Shown: positions 39,139-48,671 of the stretch, one piece after another
Layout of the letters: every line of letters begins with the position of its first letter
Position numbering within the stretch: position 1 is the stretch's first letter
Virus record (IMG/VR): IMGVR_UViG_3300009702_000028
Coordinates: 1-60,775 of that record
DNA length: 60,775 bases
Reading direction: 5' to 3' (one strand)
From: a virus
The notes under the pieces: model-generated
Databases searched by the model: none
Told to the model about the DNA's origin: nothing
What the model saw: only the letters and a program-made list of their open reading frames with translations
Made by a program: the position numbers and the translations under genes

Positions 39139-39459
39139 ATGAAGAAGCTTCAACTCACTGGTGCTGTTAACTATAACTGCCGTAATCCGGATCTTCAGAA
39201 GACTAATGGTTTGACGTTCAAGTCTGTGGGAAACAACGGCTTGCCGATAACCTATGAGCTGGAGGACCCGTTGGGGGCTTGGCTACTTCAACAGAGTGGT
39301 CCAAAGGGTGTGCCTTATTTCAGTGAGGTCATTGGAGAAAAACCTGGAGCAGTTGAGCCAGTAGAGGTAGAGTTTCCTGTTGAGAAGGCACCTGATATGA
39401 ATCCTGTTGCTCCGGTCGGAACTATTGAGTCCGATAGTGGGGGAGCCGTTGAGGTTTGA
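39139..39459 (+). CDS. Hypothetical structural-region protein
   Basis: A 106-residue protein from ATG 39139 (TAGGAGATAGAG site). Beta-rich N-terminus (LTGAVNYNCRNPDLQKTNG) and an acidic Pro/Val-rich tail. Lies between capsid and connector genes, so a small head or connector protein is likely; not recognised. Confidence 0.6.
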   Translation: MKKLQLTGAVNYNCRNPDLQKTNGLTFKSVGNNGLPITYELEDPLGAWLLQQSGPKGVPYFSEVIGEKPGAVEPVEVEFPVEKAPDMNPVAPVGTIESDSGGAVEV

Positions 39460-39462
39460 TGA

Positions 39463-40149
39463 ATGCTACCCAAGCTGACAGGGCTGGAGAAAGTACGTGA
39501 ACGGGGGCAACTAGGCGGTGGCGCTGAGGTTGCTCTGTTAACTCAAATCTCTTTAGAGCATGTAACTCAACAGCTTGAAGAGCTTCTTGAAACTCCTTTT
39601 GATAGGGCTACGGTCGAGGATACGTACTTTTTCGATCTTGGAGGTTACAAACCTCATCTCCCTAACATCCTAGAACTTACCCTGTCTCACGGGTTTGTGT
39701 TCGAGGATCCTGCGGCAATTCCAGATCCAATCGTTACAGAAGTTCGTATAGCGGGCACTGTTAATGATTTGGATACTGCTTCTCTTTTAGACACCACATC
39801 GTTCATGACTGACTTAGAGAAGGGTCATGTCATTGTTACGAATACGGCTGACACGAGTGCGTATAACACTTTCTCCCCCCTTATAGTCGGGCGGGGGTGG
39901 GTACGTGTGTCTTACACGGCTGGGTTCGAGACACAGAACACGTTAAACGAGCCGCATGGAGACTATTACACTAATGTTCCTGCTTGGTTGCAGGATATTG
40001 CTGCTAGTTTGGCGTTCAACCGTTATGGAGAGATGAACGCTGAGGCGCAGCTTCCGACTATAGGGCCTGAATATCTTCGAGCTACCTTAGAGCGACACTT
40101 CAGAAAGAGAGGGACGGCGCTTCCGCCGTTACGCAGTCTTGTTGCTTGA
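39463..40149 (+). CDS. Head-tail connector/adaptor protein (putative)
   Basis: A 228-residue protein. Composition and position match head-tail connector proteins: YFFDLGGYKPHLPNILELTLSHGFVFED and the C-terminal helical part VPAWLQDIAASLAFNRYGEMNAEAQ. It would sit below the portal. ATG 39463 overlaps none of the previous gene. The specific family (gp6-like) is inferred. Confidence 0.6.
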   Translation: MLPKLTGLEKVRERGQLGGGAEVALLTQISLEHVTQQLEELLETPFDRATVEDTYFFDLGGYKPHLPNILELTLSHGFVFEDPAAIPDPIVTEVRIAGTVNDLDTASLLDTTSFMTDLEKGHVIVTNTADTSAYNTFSPLIVGRGWVRVSYTAGFETQNTLNEPHGDYYTNVPAWLQDIAASLAFNRYGEMNAEAQLPTIGPEYLRATLERHFRKRGTALPPLRSLVA

Positions 40150-40570
40150 TATTGAAGTCACGGGAGTAAATGATCTTGAATTTAAGATTAACTCCCTTGA
40201 ACACGTTGATTTCAATGAAGCCTTGGAGGATGCGGCTGCTGTCCTTCTCAACCGAATTCGTACACGGTTCCTTGACCAAACCGACCCTGATGGGCGTAAG
40301 TGGCCGGAGTCTGCTGCTGCTCGTCTTCGTCGTGCTAGTGGCCGTGATGGCGGTACTTTGTTTGATACTGGTAACTTGTTTCACTCTATACAATTGTTCG
40401 ACCGTGGTTCGAATGAGGTCGGTATTGGCACAGATGTGGAGTATGGTCTTCAGCACCAGGAAGGGTTGAATGGGTTACCTAAGCGTACGTTTATAGGGTT
40501 TAGTGGTGATGATGTAGAGATTGCTTCCCTCGTATTTAAGAATAAGATCGAGGCGTTGCTAGGTGGGTAA
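40139..40570 (+). CDS. Virion morphogenesis protein, Mu gpG-like tail completion
   Basis: A 143-residue protein with the PF05069-type pattern: LNRIRTRFLDQTDPDGRKWPE, GGTLFDTGNLFHSIQ, EYGLQHQEG and GLPKRTFIGFS. This family joins heads and tails. TTG 40139 or 40142 is the start, with no strong ribosome site; translation is probably coupled to the connector gene, which it overlaps. Confidence 0.75.
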   Translation: MLLDIEVTGVNDLEFKINSLEHVDFNEALEDAAAVLLNRIRTRFLDQTDPDGRKWPESAAARLRRASGRDGGTLFDTGNLFHSIQLFDRGSNEVGIGTDVEYGLQHQEGLNGLPKRTFIGFSGDDVEIASLVFKNKIEALLGG

Positions 40571-41072
40571 ACCTTTACTAGATGTCATCAGTGAGACGTT
40601 AGCCTTTCTCATGAATGTGCTTCAGACTGAAGTGGAGCCCATTGAGAATAAGGTGGTGGGGGTTTACAAGCAGGATGATCTGTTTCAAGCCATAGGGCGT
40701 GAAGGTAGACCTTTAATCGGTGTTGCGTACTTAGGTATGCGAGCGCTGGAGGCAACTAGACAGGGAAATATTAAGGAGTCTATTAATCAGTTGTCGGACT
40801 TGTACTTTGATATCTATGTTATCAATCACCAGGAAGCTAGAGGGGAAGATGGTGAACAGTGGCTAGATACAACGTATCTTCTCGATTTAACCCGTAGAGC
40901 ACTTTTGTTAAAGTGTCCTGGCTTTACTCCGAGACCATTCAGGTTTGTGTCCGAGCTGCCTACTGAGCTGACTTTTTCCGGAGGACCGGGGGGCAGGAAT
41001 GCTAGCCAACAGTTCAGGTCACAGATTGTGTATGTCCAAAGATGGGCGCTGAGGGTTCCATTGCTAGGTTAG
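40563..41072 (+). CDS. Tail terminator-like protein
   Basis: A 169-residue protein from GTG 40563, eight bases inside the previous gene. The pattern of an N-terminal helix, IGVAYLGMRAL, DLYFDIYVINHQEARGEDGEQW and LLDLTRRALLLKCPGF is typical of siphovirus tail terminator or gp37-like proteins located just before the tube protein. Confidence 0.6.
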   Translation: MGKPLLDVISETLAFLMNVLQTEVEPIENKVVGVYKQDDLFQAIGREGRPLIGVAYLGMRALEATRQGNIKESINQLSDLYFDIYVINHQEARGEDGEQWLDTTYLLDLTRRALLLKCPGFTPRPFRFVSELPTELTFSGGPGGRNASQQFRSQIVYVQRWALRVPLLG

Positions 41073-41081
41073 GAGTTGGAT

Positions 41082-41303
41082 ATGGCCGATACTGTGAAGA
41101 TGAAGCTAATCAAGCCTCACACCAGAGGGAGACTGGCTTTACCAACAGGTTCGGAGATTCAGGTCCCACGATCTAAGAGGGATTGGTACTTGAGAACCGG
41201 AACTGCTATTGAGGTGACAGGAGCGGTTCGTGAGGTAGATAATGTGGATCGTAAGACCGCGTTGTTCAAGCCACGTATACGACTCCGCGACGGATGCACT
41301 TAG
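41082..41303 (+). CDS. DUF2635-like small tail protein
   Basis: A 73-residue protein; ATG 41082 follows AGGAG. KLIKPHTRGRLALPTGSEIQVPRSKRDWYLRTGTAIEV resembles DUF2635 (Mu gp38-like) proteins encoded just upstream of tail tube or sheath genes. Immediately after its stop, the +1 frame stays open as an acidic, Ser/Gly-rich tail to TAA at about 41350, so a longer product may exist. Confidence 0.55.
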   Translation: MADTVKMKLIKPHTRGRLALPTGSEIQVPRSKRDWYLRTGTAIEVTGAVREVDNVDRKTALFKPRIRLRDGCT

Positions 41304-41382
41304 TAAAGACCCGGAAGAGTCAGGTGCTGGCGCAGTCGAGTCCACGTTCTAATCTGATACTGCCGACAAGGAGTAATGCCAG

Positions 41383-42231
41383 ATGGCAACTACACTTACT
41401 GGCTTCCGCGAAAGCCAATACTTGAGCGGCCAAGGAGTTTTCTTCTTGTCCGACAGAAACGCCGTTACCGGACTTCCGGATGGCGGATTCAAGCCAGTGG
41501 GCAATATATGTATTGCGTCCATTGGACTTGAAACCACTGACTTTGATCACAAAGAGTGTCAGACTGGCGCACGCTCGATTGACCTCACCATTGTGCAGGA
41601 GTTGAATGCAACCCTTACGGTTACGTTTGAGTCTATTGACCGGGATAATCTCGCTCTTGCGCTGTTGGGCCAAGGATCTGAAGTCGTAGGTGCATCCGTC
41701 GCGGATGAGCAGCACTTAGCTTCGGTTCCCACGTCGGGGCATGGGAGCTGGATTCGGTTGGACAACATTAATGTCACTGCTCTCACGATTGTTGTTGGTG
41801 ATGATGCAATTCCAACGATTACTTATGAACTCGGCAAGAATTATGAAGTAGATGAAGAGCACGGTATGGTGTTCATCTATTCTGATGCCGATCAAACTGC
41901 TAATGCGGCTGCGAATAACATTGCTGATGCCCAGAACCTTTTTTTCGATTACGATCATGGGGGTCACACCTCGGTGAATGCGTTCACGGCTTCGTCTGGC
42001 TCACTTAAATGGGCAGAGTTTGCAGGGCTCAATACTGTGGACTCCAACAACCCGGTGCAGTTGAGCGCTTTCAAGGTGCAGGCTAACCCGCTTGCAGAAT
42101 TGGCGATTATCACTGATGAGATCACCCAGATGGAAGTTTCGTTGTCCGTACAGCAAGACAGCTTGCGCGCGGCTGGGAATCAGTTCTTCGAGATAAGGCA
42201 ACTGCAAGGGCGCTTCACGAACCCGCTCTAA
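41383..42231 (+). CDS. Major tail tube protein
   Basis: A 282-residue protein located before the frameshifting chaperones and tape measure, as in long-tailed siphoviruses. ATG 41383 has an AGGAGTAATGCCAG leader. It is beta-rich (GFKPVGNICIASIGLETTDFDHKEC, ARSIDLTIVQELNATLTVTFES) as tube proteins are. Followed by palindrome site 10 and a strong terminator, probably limiting read-through so that tube protein exceeds downstream products. Confidence 0.75.
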   Translation: MATTLTGFRESQYLSGQGVFFLSDRNAVTGLPDGGFKPVGNICIASIGLETTDFDHKECQTGARSIDLTIVQELNATLTVTFESIDRDNLALALLGQGSEVVGASVADEQHLASVPTSGHGSWIRLDNINVTALTIVVGDDAIPTITYELGKNYEVDEEHGMVFIYSDADQTANAAANNIADAQNLFFDYDHGGHTSVNAFTASSGSLKWAEFAGLNTVDSNNPVQLSAFKVQANPLAELAIITDEITQMEVSLSVQQDSLRAAGNQFFEIRQLQGRFTNPL

Positions 42232-42248
42232 GCAACTTGACGAGTTAG

Positions 42249-42262
42249 TGCAACTAGTTGCA
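42249..42262. repeat. Palindrome site 10 (TGCAACTAGTTGCA)
   Basis: Exact copy between the tail tube stop codon and the terminator at 42268. Confidence 0.85.
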
Positions 42263-42267
42263 CTCTT

Positions 42268-42293
42268 GGGGGGCTTCATGCCCCCCTTGTTTT
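42268..42293 (+). terminator. Rho-independent terminator after tail tube
   Basis: GGGGGGC, loop TTCAT, GCCCCCC, then TTGTTTT. A stable hairpin with a U-rich tail; probably partial, since essential tail genes follow without an obvious promoter. Confidence 0.85.
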
Positions 42294-42309
42294 ATGTGGA
42301 GAAAGAGAG

Positions 42310-42831
42310 ATGGCCTTAGCCGATCTAGTGGTTGAGAGAGAGACGGTCGAACATGAGGGCAAAGAGTTGTTCGATGTTCGAGGTTTGAGTTTGGCTGACG
42401 TGGTTGAGATGCTTAAAGAGCATGAGGAGGAGGTGAAGGCTACGTTTTCAGGATCGGAGGTGAACTTTGTGGAGTTAGTAACAAAGGCACCTGAATTCGT
42501 TGCTGCGATGATCTGTTCAGCAGCGGATGAGAGAGATCAACTAGAGAAGGTGCGTATTCTCCCGATGGGTGTTCAGCTCAATGCTCTAATGAAAATTTGG
42601 ACTTTGACGGCTGTATCTGGGGACGACTTGGGAAACGTAATCGCCGCCCTAACACAAGGGGCGGAATCACTGGCAAATCAGTTAACTGGGCAGAGTTCGA
42701 ACGAATCACCGGAAGAGCGTGCCAATCGCTTGTCAGCAGAGGGCATGCTAGCGATGCCGTCATCAGGTATCCCCTCCGTAAGCTCTACGCCTACGCTAGA
42801 CTCATCCAGGAGGAGCACCAAAATGAGTTGA
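42310..42831 (+). CDS. Tail assembly chaperone, short form (gpG-like)
   Basis: A 173-residue acidic helical protein. ATG 42310 follows a GGAGAAAGAGAG site. Position between tail tube and tape measure and the -1 frame extension make it the equivalent of lambda gpG. It wraps the tape measure during tail assembly and is not in the mature tail. Confidence 0.8.
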   Translation: MALADLVVERETVEHEGKELFDVRGLSLADVVEMLKEHEEEVKATFSGSEVNFVELVTKAPEFVAAMICSAADERDQLEKVRILPMGVQLNALMKIWTLTAVSGDDLGNVIAALTQGAESLANQLTGQSSNESPEERANRLSAEGMLAMPSSGIPSVSSTPTLDSSRRSTKMS

Positions 42832-43001
42832 TGAATCTCGCTTCGGCTGTGAGAGCGGGGTACCATGCAGATAAGAATGAGTTCAAGAAGTTTTTGAATG
42901 CGTTGGATCCAGATAGAGGGCATAGAGGTCATAGAGCCCATGACCGCCCTGATGTACCTACAATTGACGAAATTGATGTTCTAACAGGACGCAGAAAGTA
43001 A
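42310..43001 (+). CDS. Tail assembly chaperone, frameshift form (gpGT-like)
   Basis: Made by -1 frameshifting at GGGAAAC (42630-42636): 109 residues of the short form followed by about 121 residues in the -1 frame (KRNRRPNTRGG... to TGRRK), 230 in all. The -1 frame is closed upstream by a TGA at 42528, so the slip must lie downstream of that. The T domain is helical and basic, and should bind tube protein while the G part coats the tape measure. Confidence 0.8.
42630..42636 (+). promoter_or_regulatory. -1 ribosomal slippery site GGGAAAC
   Basis: G-GGA-AAC is correctly phased for a -1 slip and differs by one base from lambda's GGGAAAG. It is the only good heptamer I found in the overlap between the two frames. 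Confidence 0.8.
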
Positions 43002-46000
43002 GTGGCTGAAAGCGTAATTGAGGTAATCCTACGTGCGCGCAATGCGAGTCGTCAGGCGTTTACTCAGCTCAAACGTGATATTGGAGGAGTCCAACAAGAG
43101 ACTACAGATGCTGCTGCTTCGGCTAAGGAATTAGAATCCAATCTGAATGTAGCGGGTCGTGCTAATATCTCCCGAGCAGGGAGAGGAGTTGGGAATCTTG
43201 CAGACCAACTTCAAAGAGCCCAACGTCAGTCTCGTGAACTTGAATCCAGGCTCAATCGCATAGCTGAGGTAGGAGGACGCGTAGGACGCGCTCTTACGGG
43301 GATCGGGGCCGCAGGTAGTGCCTTGTTTGGTACGTCTGTAGTTCAGGCTTCAAATCTTTCTACGGCGCTTTCTCAAGTACAAGCGGTATCAGGGGCAACA
43401 GCTACTGACCTTACTACGTTAGAAGCCACTACACGTAATTTGGGGGCCACTACTAGGTTTACTGCGGTAGAGGCAGCCCAAGGTTTGGTGTTTCTTGCCC
43501 AGGCTGGGTTATCAGTTTCTGAAGCTAATCAGGCGTTGGCGGGTACGTTACAACTCGCATCGGCAGGGGGCCTTTCTCTGGCCCAAGCGTCTGATATAGC
43601 CACCAATGTACTTGCTGCATTTCAACTAAAGGTATCAGACTTAGGTAAGGTTAACGATACCCTGGCGTTCACAGCTTCAAATGCGAACACTAATGTTAGT
43701 CAGCTTGCAGAAGCATTCAAAGCTGTAGGTCCTATTGCTAACTCTATTGGATTAAATATCCAACAAGTCAGTGGTACGTTGGCAGTTCTAGCTGATGCAG
43801 GTATTAGAGGGGGTGAGGCAGGGACAGCATTACGTAATATCTTTTTAAGGCTACAGAACCCACCGAAAGCAGCAGCAGATGCTCTTGAACGGTTAGGGGT
43901 AGCTGTTATTGATATAGAGGGGAATACAAGACCTACGCTAGATGTTCTTAATGATCTGGGTAAGGCTCAGATCAGTGCGGCTGATGCAGCAGATATCTTC
44001 GGTTTAAGAGCGGCTGCGGCAGGCACCGTTCTTGTATCCAACTTTGATAAAGCCAAGGCTTCCGTCGAGGAGTTGGGTATTTCCTCTGAAGGAGCAGCAG
44101 CCCGAATAGCCACGTTACGTGAGAACAACTTAGAGGGGGATTTCAGAAAACTTACGTCAGCGATAAATGATCTATTTATCGAAATTGGACAGTCATTAGC
44201 GCCGTCCTTACGTAATCTAGTCCAGAAGCTAACTCAGGTTGCTGCGGGGATATCTGATTTTTTCAAATCACTGAGTGAAGGTGGACAACAGTTCATTGTC
44301 ATTTCGGCAGCGGCAGCGGCACTTGTCACGGTGCTTGGAATAGTTGTTATTGCTTTTAGTGGTCTTGCATCCTTAATTGCTCCGTTTGCAGCAAGTCTCT
44401 TAGGAGTAGGGGCAGCAGGCTCAGCAGCGGCAGCAGGAGCAACGGCAGCAGGAGCAGGGGCGACAGCAGCGGCTACAGGGGCTACGGCGGCCACAGGGGC
44501 ATTTGGGGCTCTTAGGGCAGCGTTGATTGCGGTAAGAAGTGCATTTCTCCCGCTTGCAGCTTTTAGTGTGGGAGCAGCTCTTGGAGGGCCAGCTCTTGAG
44601 TTGCTTCTAACTAGGTTAGATCAGCTACATAACATCTTTACCATTCTTGGTAGTGATATTGAGGACGCAATTGGGATCAATCCATTCTCAATTATCAATG
44701 AGGGGCTAGGGTCACTGCTCAAATTATTTGGGCAACTGATTCCTACTGTGGCTGAGTCTAGGACAAAACTAGGGGCATTGGGTGATGCTGCCATTGTGTC
44801 TAATTTGGCACGCATTGATCAGTCTTTAGATGCTGTATTCAAAAAGGCACAAGAAACTGATCTGATCAATGTTGATACTATACGTGAGCAATCGAGGCAA
44901 GCGCGTACAGAGATAGCCTTATTTCGTAATGATTTACGACAAGGCGTAATTGATCAAGAAGACTCTGCTCGGTTATTGAATACCATCATTCAGGGGATTC
45001 AAGATCAGGGTAAGTTGGGGATCTTAGATCCAGCAGCGGTAAAGAGTCAGGTAGATGAGGCTATTTCTGAGGTAGAGAGGTTACAACGAGGATTACGTGA
45101 AGGTACGGTTGATGTAGGGGACGTTCAGGCAGTGTCATCTCGTTTACGTGATGCTTTCACTGTTCCACTACAACAGGCGTTTCAAGCACGAGAGACTATC
45201 CAGAACGAAGCTAATCGTAAGCTACAGCAGTTCATCAATGAAGAGAACGCCATACAAAAGGCAGGTCTTGAAGAGCGGTTAGCCAATTTACAAGCATTAC
45301 AAGCACAAAATGAAGCGCTAGTTGAGGCAAGTACCAAGCGTATTGCTGATATTAGGAAACGTAATGCTGCCCTACAAACTGAAGGTTCCGCGTTACGAGT
45401 ACAGATTGCTGCTGAAAATGCTCAGCGCATTATCGCTATTGAGAATGACATTCGTAATGCTGTTCTAGGCAGTACCCAAGAGCAGCAGAGTGTATTTGCT
45501 CAGATAGCTAGCGTCAGGGCCTCTATTGCGATTGCTGATAAGGCTGCGGCTAATGCGACTACGGAGGCAGAGAGGAAGAAAGCTCAGGCTGCTCTTGACT
45601 CGGCTAGAGAGATTGCTAATCAGATAACTGATAGAGATCAGCAAATCACCCAGCTACGTTTGATACAGAGAGCTGAAGAAAATGTTGCGAAGCAGTCTCT
45701 TAATAAAGCTGAGTCTGAGCGTAAGGCCACTGAAGAAATCAAGAAGACTAAAGATCAGCGGGTCAAAGAACAGGCTGCGGTAGATATAACGAAAAAGAAG
45801 ATTGAAGAGCTTCAGGCCAAAATCAAGACTTTAAGTACGGCTAAGATTAATGTTGATGCACAGACCTCAGCAGCAGAGCGTAAGCTCAATACTGTTTCCG
45901 AGATCATTAATAGGCGTATTCCTGATTCAAAGTCGGTGGATATTGTTGTTAATGTTAGGCGTGGGGCTCAGGAAGGTGGAATTGTTCTACCTAATGACTT

Positions 46001-46835
46001 GTTTCTCAGTGGTGGGGGATCTGTCCCAGGTATAGATGGAAATCTACTACAGAGGATTGCGTTCAAGTATGGCGGAGCTGTTAAGTCCCTCCCTGGTCTA
46101 ACGCAGCGTGTTAAATACCAAGCGGGGGGTAAAGTTAAGCATCTCGATGAAGAACTGAAGCGGGTGCACGAGTCAGCTAAGAGGCATTTTACTCAGAACA
46201 GATTGAAGTTTCGTGTTGGTGGGACTGTTCCCGCATTAGTGGAAGATGGTGAGTTCATCATTCCAGCGGATAAAGCACGTAATTTCATGCCGTTGCTCAA
46301 TGCTATTAACTCAGGTACCCAGAATCAGATCCTTCCTATCATCAATCGTATGAAAGAGATTAAGGGTGCTTTACCTAAAGGAAGACGTAGGGGGTTTGGA
46401 AAGATACCAGGGTATGGTGGGGGTGATCGTCGTCCTATGACTTTACCTTCTGGGTCGTTTGTTGTTAGGAAGGAACGAACAAAAGCTTTCCTACCTATGT
46501 TGAATGCCATGATGGCAGGGAATCAAAACAAGGTATCTGCTCTTCTTAATATCGGAAATGCTCAGAGACGGCTTGGTGGCGCTGTGGGATCCATAAATAA
46601 CAACTACGTGCGTATGCAGGATGGTGGACAGCTCATATCTAACCTACCTAATAAACCTGCAAGTGAACGTCCAGCAAGTGTGCGTCAACAGGAGAGGATT
46701 ACGGAAAAGGTGGCGTTGGACTTAACCATTCAAGGGCAGAATATTGGTACTTTGACGGGTGATCGTAAGACTGTTGATTCTGTAGTTCGGTCTCTCAATG
46801 ACCTTTCCAAGACTCTTGGTGGGGGTGGAGTATGA
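43002..46835 (+). CDS. Tape measure protein
   Basis: A 1277-residue protein, the longest in the window, which fixes tail length (roughly 190 nm at 1.5 angstrom per residue, an estimate). N-terminal coiled coil, TP901-type core (LSQVQAVSGATATDL, ATTRFTAVEAAQGLVFLAQAG), hydrophobic Ala/Gly segments at residues about 420-530, long coiled coils, and two C-terminal GG-P-x-GEF/SF-FMPLLNA repeats. GTG 43002 directly follows the chaperone stop. Confidence 0.9.
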   Translation: MAESVIEVILRARNASRQAFTQLKRDIGGVQQETTDAAASAKELESNLNVAGRANISRAGRGVGNLADQLQRAQRQSRELESRLNRIAEVGGRVGRALTGIGAAGSALFGTSVVQASNLSTALSQVQAVSGATATDLTTLEATTRNLGATTRFTAVEAAQGLVFLAQAGLSVSEANQALAGTLQLASAGGLSLAQASDIATNVLAAFQLKVSDLGKVNDTLAFTASNANTNVSQLAEAFKAVGPIANSIGLNIQQVSGTLAVLADAGIRGGEAGTALRNIFLRLQNPPKAAADALERLGVAVIDIEGNTRPTLDVLNDLGKAQISAADAADIFGLRAAAAGTVLVSNFDKAKASVEELGISSEGAAARIATLRENNLEGDFRKLTSAINDLFIEIGQSLAPSLRNLVQKLTQVAAGISDFFKSLSEGGQQFIVISAAAAALVTVLGIVVIAFSGLASLIAPFAASLLGVGAAGSAAAAGATAAGAGATAAATGATAATGAFGALRAALIAVRSAFLPLAAFSVGAALGGPALELLLTRLDQLHNIFTILGSDIEDAIGINPFSIINEGLGSLLKLFGQLIPTVAESRTKLGALGDAAIVSNLARIDQSLDAVFKKAQETDLINVDTIREQSRQARTEIALFRNDLRQGVIDQEDSARLLNTIIQGIQDQGKLGILDPAAVKSQVDEAISEVERLQRGLREGTVDVGDVQAVSSRLRDAFTVPLQQAFQARETIQNEANRKLQQFINEENAIQKAGLEERLANLQALQAQNEALVEASTKRIADIRKRNAALQTEGSALRVQIAAENAQRIIAIENDIRNAVLGSTQEQQSVFAQIASVRASIAIADKAAANATTEAERKKAQAALDSAREIANQITDRDQQITQLRLIQRAEENVAKQSLNKAESERKATEEIKKTKDQRVKEQAAVDITKKKIEELQAKIKTLSTAKINVDAQTSAAERKLNTVSEIINRRIPDSKSVDIVVNVRRGAQEGGIVLPNDLFLSGGGSVPGIDGNLLQRIAFKYGGAVKSLPGLTQRVKYQAGGKVKHLDEELKRVHESAKRHFTQNRLKFRVGGTVPALVEDGEFIIPADKARNFMPLLNAINSGTQNQILPIINRMKEIKGALPKGRRRGFGKIPGYGGGDRRPMTLPSGSFVVRKERTKAFLPMLNAMMAGNQNKVSALLNIGNAQRRLGGAVGSINNNYVRMQDGGQLISNLPNKPASERPASVRQQERITEKVALDLTIQGQNIGTLTGDRKTVDSVVRSLNDLSKTLGGGGV

Positions 46836-47590
46836 GTATTCTTACTCTTAATGGGATCACGCTGAATAATAATTTGTTTTGGGAAGATAGATGGTCTTTT
46901 CAGACAGCGGATAAGACGGTCACGCGTACGCTAGGGGGTAATGTTGTAACCTTCAATGCGTCTCTTATCAAAGGGCGTCCTATTACGTTGGTTGCGACTG
47001 AAGACCAGGGATGGTTGACCTTGACTCAAGTCGAACAGATGGCAGCATTAGCTGACGTGGCAGGAGCTATTTATTCTCTAGTGATCCCACGTCTGGGTAC
47101 TCAGTTACTTGATCAACCTACATTTGATCAGGTTGGTACGTGGGTTGTGGTAGCCCCATGGAGTATCGCAAATGGTTACGCGACAATAGATGGGAGCCAA
47201 GTGGGTGCGGTTTCCATTTCACAAGCAGGTATTAGCAATAGAGACAATTCTAAGTATGAAGTTAAGTATCGTGTCTCTGGTTATACTGCGGGAACAGTAA
47301 CCCCAGGGTTTATTACAGTTGCAGGCACCCCGGTGTCTAGTGATGGGGTATTCACTGAGGTGATTCAAGAAGACAATGTGGGGGGTGTTGGGACGTTTTC
47401 TATGTCTGCTGATTCTGCGTTCATAGGGCAAATAGATTATGTTGAACTGCGGTTACTGACTGAAATAACCGAGAATGTGCAGTTTAGACATGATGAAGCC
47501 CCTGCGTTCAATGCAGTACCATTGATTCCTCGACAGATGGCCCAGTCTGCTGACTACTTTACGGCTACTATCAAATTGATGACGGTTTAG
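46832..47590 (+). CDS. Distal tail/minor tail protein
   Basis: A 252-residue protein overlapping the tape measure stop (ATGA). N-terminal GITLNNNLFWEDRWSF resembles distal tail proteins; residues about 88-200 form a jelly-roll-like insertion (a carbohydrate-binding-like domain: QVGTWVVVAPWSIANGYATIDGS) splitting the tail domain. Probably caps the tube tip and may bind sugars. Confidence 0.6.
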   Translation: MSILTLNGITLNNNLFWEDRWSFQTADKTVTRTLGGNVVTFNASLIKGRPITLVATEDQGWLTLTQVEQMAALADVAGAIYSLVIPRLGTQLLDQPTFDQVGTWVVVAPWSIANGYATIDGSQVGAVSISQAGISNRDNSKYEVKYRVSGYTAGTVTPGFITVAGTPVSSDGVFTEVIQEDNVGGVGTFSMSADSAFIGQIDYVELRLLTEITENVQFRHDEAPAFNAVPLIPRQMAQSADYFTATIKLMTV

Positions 47591-47599
47591 GAGTAACCC

Positions 47600-48655
47600 A
47601 TGCCAATCGTACGAGCTGATCTCAAGGTGTATGCACCAGAGTTCATCAATGACACCAGTAGTAACGGTGGTAGGATGACTTCCAATCAACTCGTCTCTGG
47701 TGTAGTTGGTAATGTATTCCCTAATGCGGCGGAAGCAGAGCGTCTCGCTGGGTCACAGAAGTTCAGAAAGCTGTACTTCAAAAATGCTGAAGCAACGACT
47801 CCTCAGGGGCTCCCTTTGTTGAACTCCGTGATTTATCAGGAGAATTACACGCAAGGCGACGATGACGTATATTTCTGGTTAGGGGATCAGATAGACGTTC
47901 AGTCTGCGTGGGAGCCTATTACTGGGGATCTTCCAGTCAACACCCCTAATTCTAGGTTTTATGCATCAGGTCAATTGAATGCAGATATTCTCGCTGGGGC
48001 AACCACTCTTGCCGTCACTGTTCACAGCCATACGGGAGGCAATCAACCAACTGTATTCGCTGATGGGGATAGTATCCGTATCTCTGATCGTACTGATGTT
48101 GATGATGTTGCTAACAACGAAGTCTTCGCCACTATTGCAGTTGGCGGCGTCTCAGGACCAGTTGGTAATGTGTGGACGCTCACCGTTACCGCCCCCATTG
48201 GACCCGCCTTCCTTGCGGCGAGTACACGGGTGGCTTCTGTTCTCCCGGTGGGGACTTTGGTCGGTACATTTTCCAACTTTGTAGTCACTTCTGGGGCAGG
48301 CACTTTTGATGAGGTGACCAATCCGCTTGAGATGGACAATGAGGGTACAGTCAATGACGGTTGGACAATCACGTTTTCTGATGCAACGAACTTCACATGT
48401 GTCGGTGCCATCGAGGGAAGTGTCGGTGCTGGCACAATCGGTAGCAACTTCGCCCCCGTTAACAGCAATTTCGGGAAACCCTTCTTCACCCTTCCAGCCG
48501 CTGGTTTCGGAGGAACGTTCTCAGGAGGTGACACTATTACCTTCGACACTGCTCCAGCCGCAGCAGCAGTCTGGTGTTTCAGAGACATCCCAGCCGGAAT
48601 AGCATCAGTCACTGGTAACAGGGCAATTCAGGTGCTTCAGGGTGAGTCACCGTAA
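47600..48655 (+). CDS. Putative tail structural protein
   Basis: A 351-residue beta-rich protein, Gly/Thr-rich, lacking hydrophobic segments. N-terminal half (DDVYFWLGDQIDVQSAWEP) and repeated strand segments such as LAGATTLAVTVHS suggest a tail tip or fibre component. ATG 47600 has a TAGGAG site. No family recognised. Confidence 0.6.
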   Translation: MPIVRADLKVYAPEFINDTSSNGGRMTSNQLVSGVVGNVFPNAAEAERLAGSQKFRKLYFKNAEATTPQGLPLLNSVIYQENYTQGDDDVYFWLGDQIDVQSAWEPITGDLPVNTPNSRFYASGQLNADILAGATTLAVTVHSHTGGNQPTVFADGDSIRISDRTDVDDVANNEVFATIAVGGVSGPVGNVWTLTVTAPIGPAFLAASTRVASVLPVGTLVGTFSNFVVTSGAGTFDEVTNPLEMDNEGTVNDGWTITFSDATNFTCVGAIEGSVGAGTIGSNFAPVNSNFGKPFFTLPAAGFGGTFSGGDTITFDTAPAAAAVWCFRDIPAGIASVTGNRAIQVLQGESP

Positions 48656-48657
48656 TT

Positions 48658-48671
48658 TGCAACTAGGTGCA
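48658..48671. repeat. Palindrome site 11 (TGCAACTAGGTGCA)
   Basis: One-mismatch copy that ends two bases before the ATG at 48674 and replaces the expected ribosome site, as site 6 does at the portal gene. Confidence 0.65.

Noticed and set aside
44234-44494. Antisense Ala/Pro-rich reading frame in the tape measure gene
   Set aside because: Low-complexity mirror of the Ala/Gly-rich segment; no ribosome site, and every other gene is on the + strand.
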